A stretch of 64,000 nucleotides of DNA, from the NCBI GenBank assembly GCA_012845835.1, contig JABAKD010000010.1, forward strand, positions 7,880,597-7,944,596, written 5' to 3'. Position numbers and translations under genes: made by a program. The stretch comes from Undaria pinnatifida (taxonomy: Eukaryota; Sar; Phaeophyceae; Laminariales; Alariaceae). This document shows, piece after piece, positions 10,600 through 21,945 of the stretch (position 1 is its first letter; every line of letters begins with the position of its first letter). Under the pieces are notes generated by a model. It was not told where the DNA came from. It ran no database searches and was given only the letters and a program-made list of their open reading frames with translations.

Positions 10600-10780
10600 T
10601 GCAAGGCATGAATTGCGTCAGCTGTGATATATTCGTGTACGAGTACCACCTTTTGGTTTTGTGTTTTTTCCTTGGGATATTCCTCAGCTCCAGAGTGACT
10701 GGAGCCTGTCCTGTGACCACGGACCTGATTATGCGAGTTAATGTGAGAACAAGAACAAGAACAAGAACAACTTGTATTGT
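10600..10780 (+). repeat. Family B element with GAACAA tail
   Basis: Runs from GGCATGAATTGCGTCAGCTG through CTCCAGAGTGACTGGAGCC and TGTGACCACGGACC to TTAATGTGAG and a (GAACAA)n tail (10745-10772). This is the cleanest plus-strand example of the family. Confidence 0.55.
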
Positions 10781-11094
10781 ACAACATGCGATGCTTGTCA
10801 TCTGGAACCTGGTAGATTGGTGCTTAAAGCAGACATATGTTATGTACCTGGTACCTGGTATTCGTAACTCGTCACTAATCTAAACCTATAATTTCGGAGT
10901 GCGTAAACAGCAATCAGCAGTTTGCGAAAGCACCGCACGGCAGGAAAGATGGAATGGAGACGGAAAACAGATTTTGACTTTACCTTGTTTTTGGAGATAT
11001 AGGATAGGAATGCAGAAACTGGAAACTCCGTCGGTCAGTTGTCTGTCTGACAAGCTGACCCGACCAGTCATGAAAGTTTTCAAATGTTGAATAG

Positions 11095-11350
11095 ATCAAA
11101 TATCATGATCTGTATGATCTATGCTTTTCAGGGGAGACAGGTCACTGGTGTATAATGATCTGCGTGGCTTTTTAACCAATCTGCCGGGTGGCAGCCGTAT
11201 GCTCAACACGACCTAGCGCTTGTTTCCTGGGTTAGATCTGTGCTGCACGGATCCTGCACAAGGTACCAGGTATGATGTATTATTAGTAACATAATAACGA
11301 CAGACGTATCATAGAACCTAGATTATCAAAGTCGTGATCTGCCCCATGTA
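11095..11350 (+). repeat. Family D (ATGATCTGT-rich) repeat
   Basis: Carries ATGATCTGT motifs, CCTGGGTTAGATCTGTG and CACGGATCCTGCACA, then AACATAATAACGACAG. The same order recurs at 62105-62480, and a rearranged copy lies at about 34080-34320. GGATCTGT and ACAGATCC form inverted pairs. Confidence 0.45.
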
Positions 11351-11389
11351 TCGAAGTTTTGATGCTGGCATATACAACGAAATTGATCG

Positions 11390-11560
11390 CAATCACGAAA
11401 TCACAGCTGACGTATTTGCAATCACGAAATCACAGCTGACGCATTTGAAATAGATATATTATTCGTAGGACAAACGATCGGCCGGTGTATCACGCAGGTT
11501 GCAAAGATGAGTATCGACCCTGAATTCATCGAACTCACAGCCGCTGACGCGTTTTAAAAG
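11390..11560 (+). repeat. Family A copy with two extra core fragments
   Basis: Two tandem ATCACGAAATCACAGCTGAC fragments (about 11393-11450) precede a longer copy. The longer copy has GATCGGCCGGTGTATCACGC, GTTGCAAAG and an ATG at 11507 opening MSIDPEFIELTAADAF. Its ACCCTGAATTCATCGAACTC segment is the closest match to the 51-bp insert at 1940-1990. Confidence 0.55.
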
Positions 11561-11619
11561 TTTCTTCAAAATAGGTGCCGCACCGGCACCCTGCTATTGG
11601 AAGAACCTACACCAGTAGA

Positions 11620-11800
11620 GATCCCTCTATAGTGCCGGTTGAGTAGCGCTGGTTGCCTTCTCTAGTGCCTGTGAAATAAATCGTTTGGCCCAGATGGGAA
11701 CAGCCAGTAGTGGCAGTGTGCAGAGTAGTGCCGGTTTCCCCTATAGTGCCTGTATTTTTCCTCTATAGTGCGCATACCGGCACTATAGCGGGACCACTAG
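11620..11800. repeat. Clustered CTATAGTGCCGG motifs
   Basis: CTATAGTGCCGG, TAGTGCCTGTG, TAGTGCCGGT, CTATAGTGCCTG, CTATAGTGCGC and CCGGCACTATAG occur within 180 bp on both strands. A second cluster lies at 20215-20360. The half-sites form a TATAGTGCCGGCACTATA palindrome. Confidence 0.5.
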
Positions 11801-12017
11801 GACCACTTCTATTAATACTACCACTGCTGCTCGAATCCGTTAGTTTCCGAGCCGATTTTCTCCAAGCAAAGGGGCGCGCGCAACGAATACGGTGGTATTA
11901 GAGCGATCTTGTCGTTGTCCACTGTAGATCTTGCCATAGATGCGTATGCATGGCTCGGCGTTTGCCCTAACTCCATTGTCGATAAAACCAGCCTGAAAAA
12001 TCGCCCTGTTATCCCCT

Positions 12018-12095
12018 CTTTACAACTGGAAACCCCTTTTTGGGGACGTATCACTTGGAATTAGAATAGGGAGAACGTTTGGGGCCCTTTAAGTG
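12018..12095 (+). repeat. Family C repeat copy
   Basis: TTTACAACTGGAAACCCC, CACTTGGAATTAGAATAGGG and TTTGGGGCCC in the order of family C. Confidence 0.5.
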
Positions 12096-12891
12096 GTGAA
12101 AAGGGGGTAGGACGTGTTGCTTGTTGTGTATGTTAGACTAGACTACGTATACGGAACGATATCATATGGCGTTGCCACGTTATTTCCTGCGCGGTGCAAA
12201 CAGGGCTACACGGCGGTATAGTCAAAATGCCATGGTTCTGCTGCAACGAGTATCGCATACTATCTCCAAGTACTGATAGGTTGTCCCTTATAACGTGCCA
12301 GGTACCAGGTAAGTACCTAACGTTTGGGAAGGAGATTTGTCACTAAGAAAGCGATAGATTTGGTCTCATCAGCTCTGCTTTATCAATACGAGTCTACGAG
12401 GGGCGTGAGCGCGCAGGTGCACGGCAAGGATCACGTTGCGTTTGCGTCGCACGACTCTTTGCGTTGTGTAGTCCGGGCACCAAATTTATCATCCCCCAAC
12501 CGGGCAGACGCTGATGCCGGAAAATCGTCATTTTTTTGTCGTCACCTTTTCCCTCTCACGTCCCAAAACTTTGAGACGTATGAGACGTTTGAATTGCGCC
12601 CAGATTTTGGGAACAAACGACTTGGACTTTGGTGTGGGATTCTGCTCGCAGATGTAAACCGGTTGTAGGACCGGTCGCGATTTAAGACCGGTCGTGACCT
12701 GTTCCGTTTTCGCCTGTTCGCATCAGACGATACTGCCTGCAATCTCTTGACACGGAGGTGGTATGACGTGTGATGAGTCGCGTCGGACACGGTATCGGAG
12801 TCGATTGCCATAGCTGTACTGCTGCGCTTGCGCTGCGGCACGTGCGTTTTGATCCATACCCGCGTAATTTTTCTCTGCCAGGGATCTGGTA

Positions 12892-12962
12892 TTTCGTGTT
12901 TCCTACACGAGATACCAGGGACCTGGCATTTCGTGTTTCCTACACGAGATACCAGGGACCTG
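12892..12962. repeat. Two tandem 34-bp units with internal hairpins
   Basis: TTTCGTGTTTCCTACACGAG followed by ATACCAGGGACCTGG occurs twice in a row. TCGTGT/ACACGA and CCAGG/CCTGG are inverted pairs inside each unit. Confidence 0.7.
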
Positions 12963-13099
12963 GTGCCAGGTAGTTTTTACGGCGGTGGTAGTGGGTGGCA
13001 ACGTGGCAGCATTGTTTTTCCTGTTTTTTTCAATTGTTCAAAACATTCACTTGATGCGACGGCGTCGTTGACCGGTTTGGGGCCCAGGCACAGCAGCAA

Positions 13100-13250
13100 C
13101 GGCCCAAAAACTTGAGTATCGCACGCAGCGTTGGCGAGGACGAGTTTTCATCGGAAATCCTCTCACTCACTGCTGAGGTGACGCTAGCTTGTATGAAAAC
13201 GGTGACTGCTGACGTACTTGTTTTTTTATTTTGTAATAACAATACAGTAC
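13100..13250 (+). repeat. Family A diverged copy
   Basis: GAGTATCGCACGCAGCG, then GACGAGTTTTCATCGGAAAT and CTCACTGCTGAGGTGACG. A second core fragment GACTGCTGACGTACTTG leads into a T-rich end TTTTATTTTGTAATAAC. The start codon is not conserved. Confidence 0.4.
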
Positions 13251-13296
13251 ATACGTGCAGCGAGAAGAATGGAGGGCCTGGTGTGATGTGACTAGC

Positions 13297-13735
13297 GTGT
13301 TGGCGGCTCGCTTTGGGGAGAAAGCAGCTATCGGGAGTCGTGTGTTGCTGGGAGAAAATCAGAGCATTTAGGTGTCTCGTTTCCGCGACAAGGCGGGGCA
13401 TCGGACAAAGAGAACTTGGTGGGAGGAAAACCATAGCGTTTAGGTGGCTCGCTTTGGCGAGAAGGCAGTCGTGTGATGGTGGGAAGCGAAACCACAGGGT
13501 GTTGGTGGCTCGCTTTGCACAGTTATCTGGAGACGTGTTGGTGGGAGCATCACCACAGCCTGTTGGTGACTCGGTTTGGCGATAAGGCAGTCATAGGGAG
13601 ATGTGTGTTGGTGGGAGCAAAATCACAGCGTGTTTGTGGCTCGCTTTGGGGAGAAAGCAGAGTCTGGAGACGTGTTGGTGGGAGCAAAATCGCAGCGTGT
13701 AGGAGGCTCGCCTTGACGAGAAGGCTGTAGTTGGG
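13297..13735 (+). repeat. Minisatellite, about seven 60-72-bp units
   Basis: GGCTCGCTTTGGCGAGAAGG (with variants) recurs at about 13303, 13373, 13445, 13506, 13566, 13636 and 13705. Each is followed by GTGTTGGTGGGAGCAAAATC-like sequence. The unit is near a multiple of three, so ORFs cross it on both strands. They look like by-products of the repeat and not a recognised protein. Confidence 0.75.
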
Positions 13736-14808
13736 GGAGTGGTCCGGTGCCATTCAGTGTAACGTGTACGTCTCCTCCCGCGGCGTTGGGATGGTTATCA
13801 AAAATCCTACTCATTCGGTTGGTCTCGTGTACGTTGTACTGGAGCCCCATATCGTAGCATACTGTACGTCCCTTCTCCCGTGGTTACTGCTGTGGCTGTT
13901 GCCGGCGCGCGGGCCCGCATGTCGTTCAACGACGATGTGGCCGCGGAGTAATCAGAAAGCGGTGGCAACAGCAGTAGTACCAGCAGCAGTCGAAACCAAC
14001 GTTGGGATTTGCGCAATATAGTAACACAAACGAAACCTAGGCACACGTTTTTTCAGCCCAGCACACTTTTTTTTTTGGCCTTTTTCGAACAAGTGGGAAA
14101 TATGTGCTTATTATGCGCGAAGGGTTTCCACACGACTGTAGGCAGTTGCAAGTTTGGTGAGAATCATTGGTACGGATGTGAGCTTGTGTGCTTATGTGCA
14201 CTGATATGAATGTGTTACAGCGTTGCTGTTTACTGGTGTGTGTGAGCGCGTGTATTGGAGTGACGCCTTGTGTTGAGCTCTTGTTGCTGTGGGCGAGCTC
14301 GTACGCTGGTGGGAATGGGCTGGTAGAATCACTTGTTCTTCCGAGTGTGCTAGCGGGACTGCCCTGGTAGGTAGCTGGTGAGAGCAACTCGAAAAGGTTT
14401 GGAATGATTTTGAAAAATGCGTCGTAGAGCGCGCGAGTTATAGCCCATTCGCGCGATCTCGACAAACCGTCTGTGAGCGATATGCAGGACGACTAGCGTC
14501 GTGCCATGTCTTGTACAAGCTATAGACTGTCGGTAATCAACGCATATTTTTTTACACTGATGAGGACCAAATATGGTTTAGAAAAAGGCATAGATGCATA
14601 CCAGTAGTTTTTTGTTCCTGTCGTGGGTTCTGATTGCGATGGTCTTCCTAAAAAAAAATGCATTACCGGGATCGAGTATGTGACCTTTTTTGCTGCAACC
14701 GTCATCTTCTGTTGTTTCTTTCTTGGTCTCAATTCGCCTCAAGTCCCAAACGGTTTTTGACCTTCCTAGAACTTTGTTTCCGCGTGTTTGGGGACAAACT
14801 ACTTAGTA

Positions 14809-15012
14809 CAGTAGGGCTCTCCCAACAAGGCGGTCTGAGTAAGGCCGTGACCTGATAGAAGGCGGTCAAGATGGGGAACATCCATAAGCTGGAGTGAACA
14901 TAATAACGCGGTTTCCCCCAGTAAGGCGGTCGTATTGCTCTAATGTCTAATGACACACCACCGCCTAGGTACTGGGGGCTTACTGGAGGACCCCTCTTCT
15001 TTTACTACTGCA
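14809..15012. mobile_element. MITE with CAGTAGGG...GGCGGT ends, diverged
   Basis: The left end reads CAGTAGGGCTCTCCCAACAA then GGCGGT, next to a TA. The right side carries ACCGCCTAGG and GGACCCCTC in inverted orientation, ending near CTACTGCAGTA. The internal GGCGGT repeats match the better element at 24076-24265. The right terminus is uncertain. Confidence 0.5.
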
Positions 15013-18000
15013 GTATGGGTGTGGGATATGTGTTGCAGTGGTAGATATAAGGATTAACCCTGGTACACCCCCACAAACCCTCCCGATACGTCCCGATACT
15101 AATTCTAAGTAAATTGTCACCGAAAATGGGTTTCCGGTTGCAAAGTGGCATTGCCGTGTGACCCTTTGGGGTCTTGAGAGGACAAAATTTTGTGACGTAC
15201 ATGATTACGTGCAGCATGCAGCGCTGGCCGAACAAAGCAGCCCACGCAGCTGGGGTAGAGAACGTGTTCGAAGTGCCACGTAAGATGCACGACACGCGTA
15301 TGCGATAAAAGGTGGTGATGCTTGTCTTGCTGCCCGCTCTTTCTATTCCCCTAAATCGGTAGATGATTGATAAGACTGAGCTGTCGTTGTTTTCACCGGT
15401 AAGACATCATAGCGACTTGAAAGGTTTAAATGTCGCTGTCCCCGGATCCCAAAACGGTAACCACCAGGTCTTCCTATTCGTAGTAACAGTTGTATGGATC
15501 TAGCGCCGGTGTTAAGGTCACGGCGAGACAAGATATAACCTGCTAACCCACGGCGAAAATCCTTTGTTGCTAGCAAACATAAACCAGGTACGACCTGGTA
15601 TTAATATTTAACACCTGATAGCATCTATAACCTATCATGTGGTATGACGATACTAGATGTGTGTCGGTGAAGCTTTGCTCCGCGACTAAATGCCCATCAA
15701 ATGTTGTTGTGTACCAGGTTGCGTGTATCTTGTGTACCAGGCACCTGTTGCGACTACAACCACAGCAAGCGGTAGCGACTACTGCCTGCTGCTTCGTAAC
15801 ATGCCAATTGATAGTGCGTTTTTTTTACAGCAGAACAGCTCTATCCGCTCAGAACAGCTCTATCTGCTGGAGACTGGAAACGCCTTGATAAAGGCCGTGT
15901 ACGGGTGTGTCTGATTTCCCGCCGAGACACACAGCAACATCCTGCCGCCTAGCGCAACGCAAGATGCATCAAAGATATCATAGCACTCATGCAGCTATAT
16001 ATGGCTTACAGCTGTACACGTGGTCGAAGTATGTTTATATGACAGGCAGCAACGTCAACGTTAGTTTGTTACCGCTTGCTTGTTTTATTTGTAACCTTGA
16101 ACGGCCGTGAAGGAGGAAGTTGTGCACGCCACGCACAATAAATATATAGTAAGTTACAAAAATGTCAATTCATGTACATACTTAGTATGGGATTACAAAT
16201 GTATGTCGGTCGGATATTAAACTACAGCAGCAGCAATAACGTTACCTGTACAGCCAGGGTATTGAATTACTTCTTGCACCGCCGCAAACATACTCCTACA
16301 CTAATTTCAAGTGATACTTTCCGAAGCATGGATGCAGTTGTTGACCCTTGTGCTATTAACGTATATCTTAACTCAAATTCCAAGGAATTTTTAAATTTTG
16401 ATCCCCGACCCGGGGGTGTGGTCATAAAAAGGTAAATCCCTTTCAAAATTTAGTTTGTCCCAGTTTTTTTTGGAGACAAAATGCTTGGAATTTGAATTGG
16501 TGTGATATCATATATCCTCTCTACCAGTTTAGAATATCACCAACGGTTTTCGGGCCAAAGTGACTGGATCCAATTGGCCGTGAGACCATACACATGCTGC
16601 TGTATGTGTATATATTTGCGGTAGTAGGAGGGTTGTTATTGGATAATTGCATCATATGATACCGTTGATATTGATTTCGTAACACAGTTAAAATTCGTTC
16701 GTTGGCCTAATTTTGAGGGGGTCAAGTTTTGCCGCGAAAACCAACGAAGCAACGTCCCGATGCCCCTTTTTGCTGGTTGCGGGTCGGGGGTTGCGGGTGG
16801 TGTAGGTGTCTGGGGTAAAACTGCTCTCGTGGCCTGTCATGCCCTCTCACGCTGTAGCTGTGTGTACTGCTTGCTCAACCTGGGCTGGAAATGTGTGCGT
16901 GGGAGCGGAGGCGGGCGGGCGGGCGGGCGGGGGGGGGGTGAAACATTTGCATTGAAATTAAAAACGACCACTGAAAACAATTCTTGGACTCTAATTCCAA
17001 GCAAAATTGTCCCACAAAAAGGGGTTGCCATTCTAGAAGAGTTACCGCATACCAGGTATACCGTACTTTCCAAGTTGTTTGTCCTCGAAAACGGGTTGCA
17101 GTTCTGCAGGAGTTGAAACAAGGAAACACGAGCGATGCGAGTGCTCGCACAATCCGTGCTACTGCTGCTGTGCTCTGCTTGCTGGGTCAGTTTGCCACAC
17201 CCGAAAAGCCGCGCGAAGTTAATGAACGAACTACTGATGTACAAGTAGTTAATGTTCGTGTTCTTGAAGATGCTGTTTGCTTGCTGCTCGCACAGCAGTC
17301 ACTCAGTACCAGCATGAGTGGTTTGCCATCCAGTGGTTTTCCATGAACCAGAAAAGTTGCTTGTACGAGGTAAATAAGTTGTCCCATCAGATTACTTCTT
17401 TGCAGGAAATAAGCCAATCAGAAAACGGCGGGCACGATTTTTTTTCGGGTACCTGGTAATCTGGTACTCTACGACGTGTATTGCTTTTATATTTAGGTGC
17501 TGTGTCGTTATTTGTTTTGTCTCCGGGTACATCCCCGCAACCAGAATTGGAGGCGCTCCGCATGATGCACAACCCAGACGATACTTATATGCCGCTGTAC
17601 ACCGCGCAAAAAAAAAGAATGCCGGAAGTGCGGCAGAATTTACGTCACGCCAAGGCTAGTGCTGCAATATGCTGCTGGTGTTTCTTTTTATGGCATCGAC
17701 GGCTGAATGCAGTACTGCCGACTCTTTGTATGATAGCTGTATTGATTGTATTGCTTGCGTATAGGACTGTTGTAATAGAACTATGGCCTATAGTAGCACT
17801 TCGGCGGTATGTGCGTGTTGTCTTTCACATTAAAAATGGTTCTTTCTATCCAACATGAGTACACTCAGTGGCCGTGTTGATTCTTCATCCTAAGAGAGAT
17901 ACAAAAATTATGTGGTCACAGACTGTGAGACGGAAAAAAACAAAACAACCGTAGCGAATCAAGGTAAACCAAGTAAAATGCCTGCGCACCAGGTACGAGA

Positions 18001-18540
18001 ACACGAAAAAACAAGCTAGACGAGAAAAATGATGAAAATAAGAACTAAAAAGGACAAGAAGCCGACAGGAATTCTGGATAATGTGGTGCAAGAAGAGCAA
18101 CCTGCGTGCTGAAGAGGGAAACAGATAACCGCTGCACGGACGAAACAACACGAAGAAGACGAAGAAGATACCGGCTTAAGGCCGGCGGGGAGAAAAATAA
18201 CGGATCAAAGAGAGAAGAAAGGCGAAAAAGAGAACAAAACAAGCAAGCTAGGCGACAAGTGTCGTTCCTGCCGCTTTCGTGCCCCCCGCATTGAACTGAA
18301 CGAAAAAAAGAAAGGAAAAAATACTACCACTCGCTGCAGGGAATGTTGCTGAACATTTTGTTAATGTCCGAGCTCATACACAGCAGCTTTCGCGAAGACT
18401 GTCCTCGAATTCATGACAAGTGTCGGCCTGTACCGGATGATTAAAGTGATGGAGAGAACTTGAGCAGTTTTTATACACAGACGCGTACTTCAAATGTCGC
18501 AGCCATATACCTGGTATACTACAAAGACATTTTTTTTTTT
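15013..18540. other. Stretch with no supported gene
   Basis: Only dispersed repeats are seen: family C-like pieces at about 15125-15180, 16430-16500 and 16985-17115, ACCAGGTA motifs, and a G-rich GGCGGGC run near 16912-16935. ORFs at 17187-17417 and 17481-17858 were considered; the latter has a hydrophobic segment but no usable splice structure. Confidence 0.45.
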
Positions 18541-18544
18541 CATA

Positions 18545-18855
18545 GCTCTTGAGATCGAAGATATCCGTCGAAACTCATCTTTGCAAGCTTGAGTGTGGAT
18601 ACTCCGATCGAGCGTGTTACTGGGTGTGTGTCCTCAGTTAAGATATCGGCCGGCGTCTCCCGTTAGAATTAGATATACGACGGCTGTAATTAGAGGGGTG
18701 CTGGCTGCTACTAAGGGGAGTCACGAGCTATGTCGTTCATGGCGTACATCCCCCCGCAACACGCGCATCGGAGTATCACCAACAACTTGCAAATATGAGC
18801 TTGGGCGAAATCCTCGATCTCACAGCTGGAGGGTGTTTTTATTGAAAATAGAGCG
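18545..18855. repeat. Head-to-head pair of family A copies
   Basis: A minus-strand copy (18545-18690, ATG at 18577) and a plus-strand copy (18735-18855, ATG at 18795 opening MSLGEILDLTAG) face away from each other with about 45 bp between. Both keep the GGAGTATC block and the ATG. The minus copy has lost the frame after MSFDG. The pair forms an imperfect inverted repeat. Confidence 0.55.
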
Positions 18856-19299
18856 GTGGCAGTGTGCGTTCTGTAGCAAGATGTGCTGCCGTGTGTGCGC
18901 GCTCCAGTACGTGATACAATATTCGCCTTACCGTGGGTGCTGCGGTATGATATGCGCTGCAGTTTGTGCTTGAGTGTGCGCTTGTATGCGCGTAACATGT
19001 AAGCCTTTGGGGACGCATGCACACCGATAAAGCACCATGCACAGCGATAAAACAACTACGGTAATTTTTTTTGGTAATAATGGACCGACCGGTTCCACGA
19101 GTAGTGCGAGCGCCCCAGTGGTACGGCTAGAATGATGCGACGCCCGTGTCATACGCCTCTTCTTGCATTGCAGTGTGGAGGAAAAACTCACTCTTTTTAT
19201 CACCCCCCGATGATGCAGAAGCCGACGTTGTAATCATGTTTGTTTTTTTCCCTTGTTGCTCATTTTCACGTCTGAAGGCACCCAAAAGAGTCATAACCC

Positions 19300-19440
19300 T
19301 TTGAGCACCGCCCTCCCTCCTTGGGGCCAAAACAGTTGGAGTTAGACTAGGATAGCTTGAGGAGTCGGAAATGGGTTAACGCCTTTACAACTGGAAACCC
19401 TTTATGGGGCCAAATTTACTTGAATTTAGTATGGGTTGGT
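19300..19440 (+). repeat. Family C repeat copy
   Basis: AACGCCTTTACAACTGGAAA, CCCTTTATGGGGCC and TTACTTGAATTTAGTATGGG. A degraded second piece, CCTTGGGGCCAAAACAGTTG, precedes it. Confidence 0.4.
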
Positions 19441-19564
19441 TGGCGTAACCGCTTTGACCCATGCATTGCGACCAACGAAACCGTTGAGTGCGATTTTACC
19501 AGGCATGTAAGGAGAGCAACTTGTATTTCTAGTTTAGAAGCCCCCCCCCCCCCCCTACACGGTA

Positions 19565-19730
19565 TGAGCGGAAAGCGCGAGAGCGTTGAGTTAGCAAACA
19601 AAATTCGATGGGAGTCGACGAGCATAAAAAAGGTAATGAGTGGGAATGCTGAACCCTATGCGCTATAAAAATGAAGGCATGTGCCGGAGGGGAAAGGGAG
19701 ACACCTGTGTCAACGGCTTGTCCAGAAGGT
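19565..19730 (+). mobile_element. 5'-truncated SINE-like copy
   Basis: Starts at GCGGAAAGCGCGAGAGCG and continues through TCGACGAGCA, AACCCTATGCGCTATAAAAA and GACACCTGTG to CGGCTTGTCCAGAAG, as in 7644-7960. The tRNA-like head is missing. A poly(C) run precedes it at 19540-19554. Confidence 0.5.
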
Positions 19731-20214
19731 CGCTTGGGGTAAAACTTCTTGCGAGCTCCCCAGGGTACCTGGAGGCTAAAACGACCAAGGGTACCTGGGG
19801 TCTGAAACGACTCGAGTTCCGCCTTTCCCAAGGGCATCTAAGAGTTGGAATGACTGAGGCCCACCGGTCCCAACTGCTGTAAAAGCTGAAATGAGGACAC
19901 CAGCCCCAAGGGTAAAAAAAGCTGTAGTGACTGGTGCCTGGAGGACTGGTACTCTGACGACCTGCACAATGTCCAAGGAGTGCTGCATTCATGTGCTTCA
20001 GAGTGTTCGCTGTGAATACATTATGTGCTGCAGCATGATATGTGTAGCAGTGCTGCTGTGGGCTCTGGTGTGGTCTTCGGGGTGTCGATGTGTGATGCAG
20101 CCTATGCTCGAGCGTATAGTGTACTGCTGTATGTGCTACGAACAGTAGTATGTAGCAATAGTGACAGGGCGAGTAACGTATGATTGCATAGTCGGGGACT
20201 CCCAATATTGTGCT

Positions 20215-20360
20215 GGCATGTCCCAGCCCAGTATACCGCCCGATATACCGGCACTATGCAAGACACCAGCACTATCGGGAACAGGGTTATTATAGTTGAA
20301 GATGGTTCCAGTCGTGTCAAGCGAGTCCACCGGCACTATATAGAGAGTAGTGCACTTAGC
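20215..20360. repeat. Second cluster of CCGGCACTATA motifs
   Basis: CGATATACCGGCACTATGC, CACCAGCACTATCGGG and CCACCGGCACTATATAG within 130 bp. These are the same half-site as at 11620-11800. Confidence 0.4.
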
Positions 20361-21705
20361 AACGGGTACTATTGGGAGCCCGCCACTGCTGTAAGTAGAA
20401 TGGGAGTCGGTCGCCCGACCAGAGCGGCGGCGCGTTCCCCACGAACCGTCCGACCTCCGACTAGTTGCCGCCGGCGTCACCTTCCCCCTTGGCTCGTTGC
20501 CCTGGCCGCATGGGATTGTAGGAACAGAAACTGCGAGGGGATGCTGTAAAATCGCTTTGAAGACAACACTTGCATCGGGACGATGGGACGATGTCGGCGG
20601 ACCTTCGGACCGAAAAATGCTTTTTTTAAGGAATAATGTAATACCCATGGGTGTTAGCACCTTCATACCGGGTACCTTATGACGATTGTATCGTATAACC
20701 TGGTGTACGATACCTCGTAGCGGGCCACCTATTTATACTCACGCAGGGACGCACCACGTGAAATGGCAGGTACAAAGTAGTATGGGTGTATCGCACCTGG
20801 TTGTGTACATCCTACAAAGAGCAAAAGATTCCATCATGCATTCTACCAAGAACAAAAGGGTCCGCCTGTATAACACCAGTGGGACGCCCCGCGCACCCCT
20901 GGAACTAGGTTGGTTTTCGGCCATGCCAATAATCCACTGCCCTTTTTGGGGCCCCAACAGCGCGATCAAAGCGCAGGCCAGATGTGCGGTCCTCTTACCA
21001 ATGGTGTGAGCGCTCGCCCACTAGGATGGGTATTGGTGTCGCAAACATGTATACTGCGCTGTTTCGCGCAACTCCATGGATTGTGCGGATTTTTGGAACG
21101 TAAACTACAGCAGCCACCCGCTCATCCGGAAGCCCGTTTTTTTCTTCGTTGTGGTCAATCCGGCGGTTTTTCGCTTATTTCGGCAATTCTTCTCTCGGAA
21201 ATTCCCATTTCCAACCCCTGTAAAGATGTAGTCTAAATCGAAGTGTTTTGTCCCTCATGTCGGGAGTGCGGTGCTAAAAGGGATTAAGAGGGTTGATTCA
21301 GTGACTCCTTCGAGGCCCGCAGGCATAGCGGCCGACAAAACTACCTGGTGTGCTAGGCGCGGTGTTGAATATTCGTTCAGCGGGAGTGTTCGGCACTACT
21401 GCTGTTGTCAATGAGACGGCTACAGAAACGGCAGTACTGTCTTGCTGCGGGCGTGTCGGAGATTAGAATGCTATTGTTGCTCTGGGGTACGTGCCGCGCT
21501 CGCCTGCAGTAGCCCGGGCCGCTTCGTGTGATTGATGCTGTATCCGTGTTTGTTTTTTCCTCCGGCGTTCCCCCCCCCCCCCCCCCGTCGAAAGCCCCGA
21601 AGGAGCACAAGGTACGGTCTGCTTGTTGCCTGTTTGGAGTCCTGTATGTCTTCCACTATCGATTATGGACTATTTTTTTCAAATATTTCTGTGTTGGTGT
21701 TGAAC

Positions 21706-21823
21706 GCAACCCTCAACCCCAGCCTCAACCCCAACCCCAATCCCAACCCCAACCCCAACCCCAATCCCAACCCCAACCTCAACCCCAACCCCAACCCTAA
21801 CCCCAACCCCAACCCCGACCCCA
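21706..21823. repeat. (AACCCC)n/(AACCTC)n array
   Basis: About nineteen hexamer-like units of AACCCC with AACCTC, AATCCC and AACCCT variants. This is telomere-like but of a different unit from 2372-2452. It lies about 120 bp upstream of the first GT2 exon found, so it may sit in an intron. Confidence 0.75.
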
Positions 21824-21945
21824 CCGTCCTCTCTGTCCCCGTATGCACTTTTTTGTGTGATCGTGATCTTCGACGTGGGCGTCCTTATCTCCGCGGGTCG
21901 TGTCATATAATGACACCACCGCCGACGGTTACAAAAAAAAAACAG

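Noticed and set aside
13313-13585. ORF across the 60-72-bp minisatellite with GGKR/LALARR-like repeats
   Set aside because: Several frames are open on both strands because the unit is near a multiple of three. No family features and no splice context.
17481-17858. 125-codon plus-strand ORF with a hydrophobic segment, considered as an N-terminal exon of the GT2 gene
   Set aside because: No consensus donor in a usable phase, and no YNE or DG motif expected upstream of the visible GT2 exons. The hydrophobic run alone is weak evidence.
20136-20666. 176-codon minus-strand ORF
   Set aside because: Crosses the CCGGCACTATA cluster and family fragments; composition looks random and no motif was found.
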